NCBI RefSeq assembly: GCF_007828955.1
Contig: NZ_VIVR01000001.1
Location: 3,844,001-3,908,000 of the forward strand
Length of the DNA stretch: 64,000 nt
DNA from: Kitasatospora atroaurantiaca
GTDB lineage: Bacteria > Actinomycetota > Actinomycetes > Streptomycetales > Streptomycetaceae
Direction: 5' to 3'
The translations under genes and the position numbers were made by a program. This document shows, one piece after another, positions 43,546 through 51,863 of the stretch. The notes beneath the pieces are model-generated. The model had not been told where the DNA came from, ran no database searches, and saw only the letters and a program-made list of their open reading frames with translations. Position 1 is the stretch's first letter, and each line of letters begins with the position of its first letter.

Positions 43546-45159
43546 TCAGGTCACGTCGCGGGTCATGTCGACGAAGCGGGAGTAGTGGCCCTGGAAGGCG
43601 ACCGTGATGGTGGCAGTGGGGCCGTTACGGTGCTTGGCCACGATCAGGTCGGCCTCGCCGGCGCGGGGGGACTCCTTCTCGTAGGCGTCCTCGCGGTGGA
43701 GCAGGATGACCATGTCGGCGTCCTGCTCGATCGAGCCCGATTCACGCAGGTCGGAGACCATCGGCTTCTTGTCCGTACGCTGCTCCGGGCCACGGTTCAG
43801 CTGGGACAGCGCGATCACCGGGACCTCGAGCTCCTTGGCCAGCAGCTTGAGGTTTCGCGACATGTCGGAGACCTCCTGCTGGCGGCTCTCGGCCCGGCGC
43901 GAGCCGCCCGACTGCATCAGCTGGAGATAGTCGATGACGACCAGCTTGAGGTCCTGCCGCTGTTTCAGACGGCGGCACTTGGCACGGATCTCCATCATCG
44001 ACAGGTTCGGCGAGTCGTCGATGTAGAGGGGAGCCGCCGTCACATCCGGCATCCGGCGGGCGACCCGCGTCCAGTCGTCGTCCGTCATGTTTCCGGAGCG
44101 CATGTGATGCAGGGCCACCCGCGCCTCGGCGGAGAGCAGACGCATGGCGATCTCGTTGCGCCCCATTTCGAGCGAGAAGATCACACTCGGCAGACCGTTG
44201 GTGATCGAACAGGCCCGGGAGAAGTCCAGGGCCAACGTCGACTTACCCATGGCGGGTCGTGCGGCGATGACGATCATCTGGCCCGGGTGGAGGCCGTTGG
44301 TGAGGGCGTCGAGGTCGGCGAAGCCGGTGGGGACGCCGGACATCTGGCCTGCGCGGGAGCCGATGGCCTCGATCTCGTCGAGGGCGCCCTCCATGATGTC
44401 GGCGAGCGGGGCGTAGTCCTCGCTGGTGCGCTGCTCGGTGACGGCGTAGATCTCGGCCTGGGCGGCGTTGACGATCTCGTCCACGTCGCCCTCGGCGGCG
44501 TAACCCATGCCGGCGATCCGGGTGCCCGCCTCGACCAGGCGGCGCAGGACGGCGCGCTCGTGGACGATCTCGGCGTAGTACTCGGCGTTGGCGGCGGTGG
44601 GGACGGAGTTGACCAGGGTGTGCAGGTAGCCGGGGCCGCCGACCCGGGTGAGTTCGCCGCGCTTGGTGAGCTCCCCGGCGACGGTGATGGGGTCGGCCGG
44701 CTCGCCGCGGGCGTAGAGGTCGAGGATGGCGCCGTGGATCAGCTCGTGGGCGGGCCGGTAGTAGTCGGCGGGCTTGAGCACCTCGACGACGTCGGCGATC
44801 GCGTCCTTGGAGAGCAGCATGCCGCCCAGCACGGACTGTTCGGCGGCGAGGTCCTGCGGCGGGACGCGCTCGAAGCCGTCCACAGCCTGGCGGGTGTCGT
44901 CGGAGCCCGACCCACCGTCACGCTTGCGCTTGTCCCCGAAGCCCCCCGAGCCGCCGAAACCACCTGAGCCACCCGCTCCACCGGAGCCGCCGCGCTGAAA
45001 GCCGCCCTTTCCTCCGCCCTCGGAGCTCTTGCGCGAGACCGGCAGGCGGTCTCCCGGGCCGTCCGGGAAGGGGCCGGGGGGGAAGGCGTCGTCGGACGGC
45101 TGCCAGTCATCCTCCGGTGGCGGAGGTACGTCGTGGTCGTCGTACTGGGGGCCGGTCAC
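43546..45159 (-). CDS. dnaB: Replicative DNA helicase
   Basis: A 537-residue ring helicase that unwinds DNA at the replication fork. The first ~75 residues are an acidic and Gly-rich extension (GGSGGAGGSGGFGGSGG). The DnaB N-terminal domain follows (PPQDLAAEQSVLGGMLLSKDAIADV), then the RecA-like core with Walker A ARPAMGKSTLALDF, Walker B LKLVVIDYLQLM and LSQLNRGPEQRTDKKPMVSDLRESGSIEQDADMV. It has no intein, which interrupts dnaB in some actinobacteria. The GTG at 45159 has GGGGA upstream. The region before it carries a cluster of DnaA boxes. Confidence 0.97.
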   Translation of the reverse strand: MTGPQYDDHDVPPPPEDDWQPSDDAFPPGPFPDGPGDRLPVSRKSSEGGGKGGFQRGGSGGAGGSGGFGGSGGFGDKRKRDGGSGSDDTRQAVDGFERVPPQDLAAEQSVLGGMLLSKDAIADVVEVLKPADYYRPAHELIHGAILDLYARGEPADPITVAGELTKRGELTRVGGPGYLHTLVNSVPTAANAEYYAEIVHERAVLRRLVEAGTRIAGMGYAAEGDVDEIVNAAQAEIYAVTEQRTSEDYAPLADIMEGALDEIEAIGSRAGQMSGVPTGFADLDALTNGLHPGQMIVIAARPAMGKSTLALDFSRACSITNGLPSVIFSLEMGRNEIAMRLLSAEARVALHHMRSGNMTDDDWTRVARRMPDVTAAPLYIDDSPNLSMMEIRAKCRRLKQRQDLKLVVIDYLQLMQSGGSRRAESRQQEVSDMSRNLKLLAKELEVPVIALSQLNRGPEQRTDKKPMVSDLRESGSIEQDADMVILLHREDAYEKESPRAGEADLIVAKHRNGPTATITVAFQGHYSRFVDMTRDVT

Positions 45160-45332
45160 GCGTGTTCCCCGATCAGCGAGTGGTGCGAGTTGGAGCAGGC
45201 CTTGCCGGTGACGCACCCTCTTTCATACGCCACCGCACCGACAAATCCGGCGCCGGGAGGGAGGTGTCGCGCGGGCGGCAGCGGTGGGTAAGCGACCACG
45301 CTAAGGGGCTGGACGCCGATCGGCCAAGATGG

Positions 45333-45421
45333 TTATCCACAGGGCATGTGGATGACGGGCCCTCACCTGTGGAGAACTCCCTCAAACCTGTGCACAAGTC
45401 TGTGGACACTACTGTGGATAA
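45333..45421. promoter_or_regulatory. Cluster of six DnaA-box-like sites upstream of dnaB
   Basis: Six 9-mers occur in 89 bases. They are TTATCCACA at 45333 (plus); on the minus strand TCATCCACA (45347-45355), TTCTCCACA (45368-45376), TTGTGCACA (45389-45397), GTGTCCACA (45401-45409) and TTATCCACA (45413-45421). Two are perfect E. coli-type boxes. The others differ by one base from TTATCCACA or the streptomycete TTGTCCACA. Starts are spaced 14, 21, 21, 12 and 12 bases. They lie between divergent dnaB and the MATE gene. Confidence 0.85.
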
Positions 45422-45572
45422 CCACACCATCTACCTGGCGTCAACCTGCTGACCTGCGGTTACTCCGTCCACGGGCTGTGCATGAGAAATACTTCACACA
45501 CTCAGGTCTCCCACCGTCGACCCCACCGACACCCGCCCTCGATCAAGATTTCGAGTAAGCATCCAAAGCTGC

Positions 45573-45602
45573 TTGCGCCTATTACCTGTGGATGAGTACT
45601 CT
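45573..45602 (+). promoter_or_regulatory. Predicted MATE promoter with a DnaA box in its spacer
   Basis: A -35-like TTGCGC (45573-45578) and -10 TACTCT (45597-45602) are 18 bases apart. The ATG follows six bases after the -10, so the message would be leaderless. The 9-mer TGTGGATGA at 45587-45595 (complement TCATCCACA) lies in the spacer. Confidence 0.55.
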
Positions 45603-45608
45603 GACCGC

Positions 45609-46940
45609 ATGACAAGCGCCTCCGCCCCGCCTCGCCGGCAGCACGACCGGGAGATCCTGGCCCTGGCCGTCCCGGCCTTCGGGGCGCTGGTCGCAGAGCC
45701 GCTCTTCCTGATGGCCGACTCCGCCATTGTCGGCCACCTCGGCACCGCTCAGCTGGCCGGTCTCGGGGTCGCCTCGGCGGCGCTCACCGCCGCCACCGGC
45801 GTCTTCGTCTTCCTGGCGTACGCGACCACCGCCGCCGTCGCCCGCAGGATCGGGGCGGGCGACCGCCAGGCCGCCATCCAGCAGGGCATCGACGGTATCT
45901 GGCTCGCCCTGCTGCTCTCGGTCGGCGTGGTCGTGCTGACCCTTGCACTGGCCCCCCAGGCCGCCACCGCACTGGGCGCCTCGCCGACGGCCGCCCCGTA
46001 CGCCGTCACCTACCTCCGGATCAGCGCCCTCGGCATCCCGGCGATGCTGATGGTGCTGGCCGCCACCGGCGTGCTGCGCGGCCTGCAGGACACCCGCACA
46101 CCGCTGCTGGTGGCCGTCGGCGGCTTCGCCTCCAACATCCTGCTCAACCTCGGCCTGGTGTACGGCGTCGGCCTGGGCGTGGCCGGCTCCGCCTGGGGAA
46201 CGGTGCTGGCGCAGAACGGGATGGCGGCCGCATACCTGCTGGTCGTGGTCCGCGGGGCCCGCCGGGAGCGGGCACGCCTGCGCCCCGACCCGGAAGGGAT
46301 ACGGGCCTGCGCCAAGGCCGGCGGACCGCTGATGGTCCGCACGCTGAGCCTGCGGGCCGTCCTGCTGATCGCCACCGCCGTGGCCGCCCGGCTCGGCGAC
46401 GCGGAGGTGGCGGCCCATCAGATCGCCATGACGCTCTGGGGGTTCCTGGCCTTCGCTCTGGACGCCATCGCGATCGCCGGCCAGGCCATCATCGGCCGCT
46501 ACCTCGGCGCCGGGGACGTCCCGGGCACCAGGGCGGCCACCCGGCGGATGGTCGAGTGGGGGGTCGGCTCGGGGATTGTGCTCGGGCTGCTGATGGTGGT
46601 CGCCAGGCCGCTGTACGTGCCGCTGTTCACCCCGGATCCGGCGGTCCAGGACCTGCTCTCCGCCGTTCTGCTGCTGGCGGCCCTGACCCAGCCGCTGGGC
46701 GGTCTGGTCTTCGTGCTGGACGGGGTGCTGATGGGCGCCGGCGACGGGACCTACCTGGCCTGGGCCATGCTGGCCACGCTCGCTGTCTTCGCCCCGGTCG
46801 CCTGGGCGGTGCCGGCGCTCGGCGGCGGCCTGATGGCGCTGTGGTGGGCGATGAACCTGTTCATGCTGGTACGGGCGCTGTTCCTGGGCCTGCGCACGCG
46901 GACCGGCAGCTGGCTGGTCACCGGAGCCGTGCGGGTCTGA
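45609..46940 (+). CDS. MATE-family efflux transporter (DinF-like)
   Basis: A 443-residue membrane protein with 12 segments: ILALAVPAFGALVAEPLFLMADSAIVGHLGTAQLAGLGVAS is the MATE start, ATGVLRGLQDTRTPLLVAVGGFASNILLN the second signature, and the C-terminal half repeats the fold (VAAHQIAMTLWGFLAFALDAIAIAGQ). It exports cationic or aromatic compounds with H+ or Na+. It lies between dnaB and rplI as is usual in Streptomyces. No ribosome site is seen, consistent with a leaderless transcript. Confidence 0.94.
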   Translation: MTSASAPPRRQHDREILALAVPAFGALVAEPLFLMADSAIVGHLGTAQLAGLGVASAALTAATGVFVFLAYATTAAVARRIGAGDRQAAIQQGIDGIWLALLLSVGVVVLTLALAPQAATALGASPTAAPYAVTYLRISALGIPAMLMVLAATGVLRGLQDTRTPLLVAVGGFASNILLNLGLVYGVGLGVAGSAWGTVLAQNGMAAAYLLVVVRGARRERARLRPDPEGIRACAKAGGPLMVRTLSLRAVLLIATAVAARLGDAEVAAHQIAMTLWGFLAFALDAIAIAGQAIIGRYLGAGDVPGTRAATRRMVEWGVGSGIVLGLLMVVARPLYVPLFTPDPAVQDLLSAVLLLAALTQPLGGLVFVLDGVLMGAGDGTYLAWAMLATLAVFAPVAWAVPALGGGLMALWWAMNLFMLVRALFLGLRTRTGSWLVTGAVRV

Positions 46941-46988
46941 CCACGGCGTCGGCCGGAAAAGAGCCCGCAGAAGCCGGGCAGCGCAAAA

Positions 46989-47028
46989 CCTGAGGGCCGG
47001 ACCCCCCGAAGGGAGTCCGGCCCTCAGG
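46989..47028. terminator. Bidirectional terminator between MATE gene and rplI
   Basis: Perfect 14-bp arms CCTGAGGGCCGGAC (46989-47002) and GTCCGGCCCTCAGG (47015-47028) with a 12-base loop that can add C-G pairs. It lies between convergent genes and ends the rpsF-ssb-rpsR-rplI operon. Confidence 0.92.
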
Positions 47029-47045
47029 CGCGGCTAGCGCAGAGC

Positions 47046-47492
47046 TCAGGCAGCGACGACGGCGACGTCGAGGTTGGCCTGGACGTCGGCGTGCAGCTTG
47101 ACCGAGACCTTGTGGGTGCCCACGGTCTTGATCGGCGAGGCGATCGCGACGGCGCGCTTGTCCACGACCGGGCCGTCGGCGGCCTTGATGGCCTCGACGA
47201 CGTCGGCCTGGGTCACCGAGCCGAACAGGCGGCCGGCGTCGCCGGAGCGAACGGCCAGCTTGACCTGCAGGCCCTCGAGCTTCGCCTTGACCTCGTTGGC
47301 GGCCTCGAGGGTCTGGATGGCGTGGACCTTACGGGCGCGACGGATGGCGTCGACGTCCTTCTGGCCGCCCTTGGTCCAGCGGATGGCGAAGCCACGCGGG
47401 ACCAGGAAGTTACGGGCGTAGCCGTCCTTGACCTCGACGACCTCGCCGGCGCCGCCGAGACCGGGGACCTCGTGAGTGAGGATGATCTTCAT
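47046..47492 (-). CDS. rplI: Ribosomal protein bL9
   Basis: A 148-residue protein of the large subunit. [36 protein letters not shown] is the rRNA-binding N-domain signature, followed by the long connecting helix and the C-domain ([25 protein letters not shown]). It is the last gene of the rpsF operon, 17 bases after rpsR. Confidence 0.98.
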   Translation of the reverse strand: MKIILTHEVPGLGGAGEVVEVKDGYARNFLVPRGFAIRWTKGGQKDVDAIRRARKVHAIQTLEAANEVKAKLEGLQVKLAVRSGDAGRLFGSVTQADVVEAIKAADGPVVDKRAVAIASPIKTVGTHKVSVKLHADVQANLDVAVVAA

Positions 47493-47509
47493 TCTTCGGT
47501 CACCCTCTC

Positions 47510-47746
47510 TTAGCGCGTGGTGGAGGTGTAGGGCAGGAGTGCCATCTCACGGCTGTTCTTCACGGCCGTGGCGACGTCACGCTGGTGCTGGGTGCAGTTG
47601 CCGGTCACCCGGCGGGCACGGATCTTGCCGCGGTCGGAGATGAACTTCCGCAGCAGGTTCGTGTCCTTGTAGTCAACGTAGTTGACCTTGTCCTTGCAGA
47701 AGACGCAAACCTTCTTCTTCGGCTTGCGAGCAGGCGGCTTCGCCAT
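47510..47746 (-). CDS. rpsR: Ribosomal protein bS18, zinc-ribbon (C+) type
   Basis: A 78-residue small-subunit protein. The pattern CVFC near the N-terminus with NCTQH further on gives four zinc ligands, so this is the C+ form; streptomycetes often carry a zinc-independent C- paralog elsewhere that is controlled by Zur. The ATG at 47746 rather than the adjacent upstream ATG is chosen because GGAG is six bases away. It pairs with S6 on the ribosome. Confidence 0.98.
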   Translation of the reverse strand: MAKPPARKPKKKVCVFCKDKVNYVDYKDTNLLRKFISDRGKIRARRVTGNCTQHQRDVATAVKNSREMALLPYTSTTR

Positions 47747-47849
47747 CATGTGCTCCATTTGGGGTTCACGACCCACAGGTGCCGGGGCACCGCGCGGATC
47801 GCACGAAATCTCTCAGCATGCCTGGGCCCGAGGGCCCGGCGCGCACCGC

Positions 47850-48452
47850 TTAGAACGGAGGCTCTTCCGAGTAGCCGCCACCGGCCGGGGCACCCCAGCC
47901 GCCGCCACCACCCTGGTTTCCACCAGGGGCGGGAGCGCTGGACGCCCACGGGTCGTCGGACGGAGCGGACTGACCGCCGCCGGAGCTACCGCCCCAGCCG
48001 CCGCCACCCTGCTGGCCGCCGCCGTACCCGCCGCCGCCGTTGCCGCCACCGAAGCCGCCGCCACCGGGGCCGCCCTGGCCGCCGGACCGGTTGGCCCGGG
48101 TGACCTTGGCGGTCGCCGAACGCAGGCTCGGGCCGACCTCGTCGACCTCGACCTCGAAGACCGTCCGCTTCTCGCCTTCCTTGGTCTCGTAAGACCGCTG
48201 GCGCAGTCGGCCCTGCACGATGACGCGCATGCCGCGCTGCAGCGACTCGGCGACGTTCTCCGCGGGCTGACGCCAGACGTTGCACGTGAGGAAGAGGCTC
48301 TCGCCGTCCTTCCACTCGTTGGTCTGACGGTCGAAGGTCCGCGGCGTGGACGCGATGCGGAACTTGGCGACCGCGGCACCCGAAGGGGTGAAGCGCAGCT
48401 CGGGGTCGTCGACGAGATTGCCGACGAGGGTGATGACGGTCTCGCCTGCCAT
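47850..48452 (-). CDS. ssb: Single-stranded DNA-binding protein
   Basis: A 200-residue SSB with OB fold in residues 1-112 ([21 protein letters not shown]-like start, [40 protein letters not shown]), a Gly-rich linker ([17 protein letters not shown]) and the C-terminal tip YSEEPPF that recruits repair and replication proteins. It is the essential SsbA type by its place between rpsF and rpsR. A parS site lies 45 bases upstream of its ATG. Confidence 0.97.
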   Translation of the reverse strand: MAGETVITLVGNLVDDPELRFTPSGAAVAKFRIASTPRTFDRQTNEWKDGESLFLTCNVWRQPAENVAESLQRGMRVIVQGRLRQRSYETKEGEKRTVFEVEVDEVGPSLRSATAKVTRANRSGGQGGPGGGGFGGGNGGGGYGGGQQGGGGWGGSSGGGQSAPSDDPWASSAPAPGGNQGGGGGWGAPAGGGYSEEPPF

Positions 48453-48496
48453 GGTGGTGATGACCTCTCGGAAAGGAGTTCTGCGGTGCTCGTCCG

Positions 48497-48516
48497 GATG
48501 TTTCACGTGAAACATC
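48497..48516. promoter_or_regulatory. parS: parS site 1 (ParB binding)
   Basis: GATGTTTCACGTGAAACATC is a perfect 20-bp palindrome containing the canonical 14-bp parS core GTTTCACGTGAAAC (48500-48513). ParB loads here for chromosome segregation. The site lies inside the rpsF operon, between rpsF and ssb, so transcription crosses it. In streptomycetes parS sites concentrate around oriC. Confidence 0.96.
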
Positions 48517-48556
48517 GGACGTGAGTCACCCGACGCCCGAAGGCATCAGAGACGAC

Positions 48557-48847
48557 TCAGTGGGTGTCCGGGCGCAGGACCTTGGTCCGCAGAACCGACT
48601 CGCTCAGGCCAAGCTGGCGGTCGAGCTCCTTGACGACCTCAGGCGTGGCCTTGAGGTCGATGACCGAGTAGATGCCCTCGGACTGCTTGTTGATCTCGTA
48701 AGCCAGACGGCGACGACCCCAGGTGTCGACCTTCTCCACGTTGCCGCCGCCGTTGCGGACGACGGTGAGGAAGTTCTCGATCAGGGGGGCGACAGCGCGC
48801 TCCTCGACCGAGGGGTCGAGGATGACCATCAGCTCGTAGTGACGCAT
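48557..48847 (-). CDS. rpsF: Ribosomal protein bS6
   Basis: A 96-residue small-subunit protein: [50 protein letters not shown]. The ATG at 48847 has the near-perfect ribosome site AAAGGAGGTG upstream. It is the first gene of the operon rpsF-ssb-rpsR-rplI. Its leader contains a hairpin that can mask the ribosome site and may mediate feedback by the S6-S18 complex. Confidence 0.98.
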   Translation of the reverse strand: MRHYELMVILDPSVEERAVAPLIENFLTVVRNGGGNVEKVDTWGRRRLAYEINKQSEGIYSVIDLKATPEVVKELDRQLGLSESVLRTKVLRPDTH

Positions 48848-48857
48848 GAGTAACCCA

Positions 48858-48901
48858 CCTCCTTTGGACTCAGCGGCCACGGTCTTTCCGTGGCAGGAGG
48901 G
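48858..48901 (-). promoter_or_regulatory. rpsF leader hairpin able to mask the ribosome site
   Basis: On the minus strand CCCTCCT (48901-48895) can pair with AGGAGG of the ribosome site (48863-48858). Between them is a hairpin GCCACGG-AAAGA-CCGTGGC (48894-48876). This arrangement fits an autoregulatory leader. An S6:S18-binding leader motif before rpsF is known in many bacteria, but I could not confirm the consensus. Confidence 0.5.
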
Positions 48902-49149
48902 TTGTGCAGCGTCGGCACCGGTGCAGTGACGACGTACGGCCACCGTAGCGGCCAGGTCCGACAGTCGGCCTCCGGCCCGGCTAAGGGCAGACGGGGGCAC
49001 AACTACACCAGTGCAGACCGCACAGCCTACCCGCACCCATCCGGCCGAACAAAATGCATACCGGTTGTGATCCAGGGCGTAACGGCGGGAATCTGTACAG
49101 AACGGGTGTCCAGCCCGTCCGCGTGTCCTCCACCAGGAGGTGGGTCCTC
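48902..49149. promoter_or_regulatory. Divergent promoter region, rpsF operon and small membrane protein
   Basis: This stretch carries the promoters of both directions. A strong ribosome site AGGAGGTGGG (49135-49144) serves the plus-strand gene. No secure -35/-10 pair was found for either gene. Confidence 0.35.
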
Positions 49150-49458
49150 ATGGCACAGACCATCCGCCGATTCCCGCAGCTCACCCTCAACACCGACGGC
49201 CGGCCGCACCCGAAGGAGAACACCCTCGTCGGGCTGACCGTCGTCTTCGGCCTGCTGTCGTTCGTCAGCTCGTTCTTCTACAACCTCCACATCATGAGCT
49301 CGTGGACCGGCCTGGCCGGTGTCGTCACCGGCCTGTGGGGCCAGTTCATCTCGGTCACCACGGCCGAACGGTTCGTCCTGGTCATCGCACTGGTCGCTTC
49401 GGCGTTCGGGCTCGGCATCGGCATGGCCCACGGGGGGTTCTTCGGGGGCGTGTGGTGA
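49150..49458 (+). CDS. Small two-helix membrane protein
   Basis: A 102-residue protein of unknown function with two membrane segments (about 28-50 and 75-97: VGLTVVFGLLSFVSSFFYNLH and ERFVLVIALVASAFGLGIGMAHGG). The N-terminus RRFPQLTLNTDGRPHPKENT is cytoplasmic. AGGAGG upstream supports the ATG at 49150. A gene of this kind stands beside rpsF in S. coelicolor (from memory). Confidence 0.85.
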   Translation: MAQTIRRFPQLTLNTDGRPHPKENTLVGLTVVFGLLSFVSSFFYNLHIMSSWTGLAGVVTGLWGQFISVTTAERFVLVIALVASAFGLGIGMAHGGFFGGVW

Positions 49459-49657
49459 CACGCGCGCTCTGATCCGTCCGGGGAAAGCCGTGCAAGCGGC
49501 GTAACCTCCGGCGCCCTCCTCCCGTACATACCTGTGCACAGGTCCGCGAGGAGGGCGCCGCCATGTCTGCCCGGCACGTCCAGCCCGGCCCGCCCGAAAC
49601 GGACCATTCGGGCGATAGGGTCACCCCTACCGGCCGACCGAGGAGGAGCACCCCAGC

Positions 49658-50776
49658 ATGAGCCTGCGCCTGAGGACGATCACCCGTGAGGAGCACCTGG
49701 CGTTCATCAGGACGCGCTCGTCGGCCAGCCACATGCAGGTGCCGTCCTGGGGGGACGTCAAGGCCGAGTGGCGCACCGAGAGCCTCGGCTGGTTCGACGG
49801 CTCGGGCGAGCTGGTCGGCGCCGGGCTGGTGCTCTACCGGCAGCTTCCCAAGGTCAAGCGCTACCTGGCGTACCTGCCCGAGGGCCCGGTGATCGACTGG
49901 TTCGACCGGGAGCTCGACCAGTGGCTGGAGCCGATGCTGGCCCACCTCAAGGCGCAGGGCGCGTTCTCGGTGAAGATGGGCCCGCCGGTGGTGATCCGCC
50001 GCTGGGACGCCCCGACCATCAAGGAGGCCATCTCCGGCGGGACCGCCAAGCGGCTGCGCGACCTCGACCCCGACTGGTACGAGCCGCGGGCCTTCGAGGT
50101 GGCCGACCGGCTGCGCAAGGCCGGCTGGCTGCAGGGCGAGGACGGCGGGGCCGGCTTCGGCGACGTCCAGCCCCGGTACGTGTTCCAGGTGCCGCTGGCC
50201 AACCGCTCGCTGGACGACGTCCAGAAGGGCTTCAACCAGCTCTGGCGCCGCAACATCAAAAAGGCCGAGAAGAGCGGCGTCGAGGTGGTCCAGGGCGGCT
50301 ACGAGGACCTCGCCGTCTTCCATCAGCTGTACGTGGTCACCGCCGAGCGCGACCACTTCACCCCGCGCCCGCTGGCCTACTTCCAGCGGATGTGGAAGGC
50401 GCTCGTCGCCGAGGACCCGAACCGGATGCGCCTCTACGTCGCGTACCACGAGGGCGAACCGCTGGCGGCCACCACGATGCTGACGGTCGGTGAGCACGTC
50501 TGGTACTCCTACGGCGCCTCGGCCAACCACAAGCGCGAGGTCAAGCCGTCCAACGCGATCCAGTGGCGGATGATGCGCGACGCGTACGCGCTCGGCGCGA
50601 GCCTGTACGACCTGCGCGGCATCAGCGACACGCTCGACGAGGACGACCACCTCTTCGGGCTGATCCAGTTCAAGGTGGGCACCGGCGGCCAGGCCGCCGA
50701 GTACCTCGGGGAGTGGGACTTCCCGCTCAACAAGCTGCTCCACAAGGCGTTGGACCTCTACATGTCCCGCCGCTGA
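49658..50776 (+). CDS. femX: FemX-type lipid II aminoacyltransferase
   Basis: A 372-residue Fem-family enzyme that uses aminoacyl-tRNA. It has two GNAT-like subdomains: SHMQVPSWGDVKAEWRTESLGWF, RYLAYLPEGPVIDW, the RRNIKKAEKSGVEV segment, YVVTAERDHFTPRPLAYFQRMWKAL and WYSYGASANHKREVKPSNAIQWRMMRDAYALGASLYDLRG. In S. coelicolor FemX is known to attach the single glycine to lipid II stem peptides. AGGAGG precedes the ATG. The next gene follows after 23 bases, so the two probably form an operon. Confidence 0.93.
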   Translation: MSLRLRTITREEHLAFIRTRSSASHMQVPSWGDVKAEWRTESLGWFDGSGELVGAGLVLYRQLPKVKRYLAYLPEGPVIDWFDRELDQWLEPMLAHLKAQGAFSVKMGPPVVIRRWDAPTIKEAISGGTAKRLRDLDPDWYEPRAFEVADRLRKAGWLQGEDGGAGFGDVQPRYVFQVPLANRSLDDVQKGFNQLWRRNIKKAEKSGVEVVQGGYEDLAVFHQLYVVTAERDHFTPRPLAYFQRMWKALVAEDPNRMRLYVAYHEGEPLAATTMLTVGEHVWYSYGASANHKREVKPSNAIQWRMMRDAYALGASLYDLRGISDTLDEDDHLFGLIQFKVGTGGQAAEYLGEWDFPLNKLLHKALDLYMSRR

Positions 50777-50799
50777 GCCCCAACCCACGGGAGAGACCG

Positions 50800-51843
50800 A
50801 TGACCCTGTCGCTGTACGTGGACGCCGCACGCTGGCGCGCTCACCAGCGGGCGGTGCTGGCCGAGTTCCCCGGCCTGGTACCGGTGGCCAAGGGCAACGG
50901 TTACGGCTTCGGGAACGGCCTGCTGGCCGGGGAGGCGGGGCTGCTGCGGGCGGCCGACGGCCGGGTGGACTGCCTGGCGGTGGGGACGGCCTACGAGGCC
51001 GCCGACGCGGCCGGGCGGTACGAGGGCGAGCTGCTGGTGCTCACCCCGTACCGGACCGGTGAGGAGTCGCCGGAGCTGCCGCGAAGAGTGCTGAGAACCG
51101 TGGCGCACGTCGAGGCGCTGCGGGCGCTGCCGCCCGGCTCACGGGTGGTGGTGGAGTGCATGACCAGCATGCGGCGGCACGGCATCGGCCCGGCCGACCT
51201 CGGCAGGCTCCCGGTGGACTCGGTGACTCTCGAAGGCTTCGCGCTGCACCTGCCACTGGACCGGCCGGACGGCTCCGACCCGGTCGCCGAGGTCGCGCAT
51301 TGGGTGCGGGCCATCGGAGCGGCCGGGCTGCCGGCCCGCACGGTCTTCCTGAGCCACCTCGGCTCGGCGGACCTGGCCCGGCTGGCCCGGCAGTTCCCCG
51401 CCACCTTCTTCCGCTCGCGGATCGGCACCCGGCTCTGGCTGGGCGAGATCGGCGCGCTGGAGAGCCGGGCCACCGTCCTGGACGTCACCCCGGTCGCCAG
51501 GGGCGACCGCTACGGCTACCGCCAGCACAAGGCGCCGTCCGACGGCCACCTCCTGGTGGTCACCGGCGGTACGGCGCACGGCGTCGGGCTGGAGGCGCCC
51601 AAGTACGTGCACGGCATGGTGCCGCGGGCCAAGGGCCTGGCCCGGGCCGGGCTCGCCACCGTGAACCGCACCCTCTCGCCGTACGCCTGGGCGGGCAGGC
51701 AGCTCTGGTTCGCCGAGCCGCCGCACATGCAGGTGAGCATCCTCTTCCTGCCCGGCGACACGAAGGCCCCTTCGATCGGCGACGAGCTGTCGCTGAACGT
51801 CCGGCACACCACGACGCACTTCGACCGGGTCGTGCTCCGCTGA
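50800..51843 (+). CDS. Alanine racemase-fold PLP protein
   Basis: A 347-residue fold-type III PLP protein. K31 in VPVAKGNGYGFG is the expected Schiff-base lysine (family motif KxNxYG). SMRRHGIGPADLG and GFALHLPL follow. The C-terminal beta domain is short, and the canonical catalytic Tyr region is not obvious, so racemase activity is uncertain. Being cotranscribed with femX it may act on wall amino acids. The start ATG at 50800 has GGGAGAG upstream. Confidence 0.82.
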   Translation: MTLSLYVDAARWRAHQRAVLAEFPGLVPVAKGNGYGFGNGLLAGEAGLLRAADGRVDCLAVGTAYEAADAAGRYEGELLVLTPYRTGEESPELPRRVLRTVAHVEALRALPPGSRVVVECMTSMRRHGIGPADLGRLPVDSVTLEGFALHLPLDRPDGSDPVAEVAHWVRAIGAAGLPARTVFLSHLGSADLARLARQFPATFFRSRIGTRLWLGEIGALESRATVLDVTPVARGDRYGYRQHKAPSDGHLLVVTGGTAHGVGLEAPKYVHGMVPRAKGLARAGLATVNRTLSPYAWAGRQLWFAEPPHMQVSILFLPGDTKAPSIGDELSLNVRHTTTHFDRVVLR

Positions 51844-51863
51844 GCCCGTCGGCCTGACAGGGC

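Noticed and set aside
45160-45608. The DnaA-box region as the chromosomal origin oriC
   Set aside because: dnaA and dnaN do not flank it and it has far fewer boxes than a streptomycete oriC. It is more likely a secondary DnaA-binding locus.
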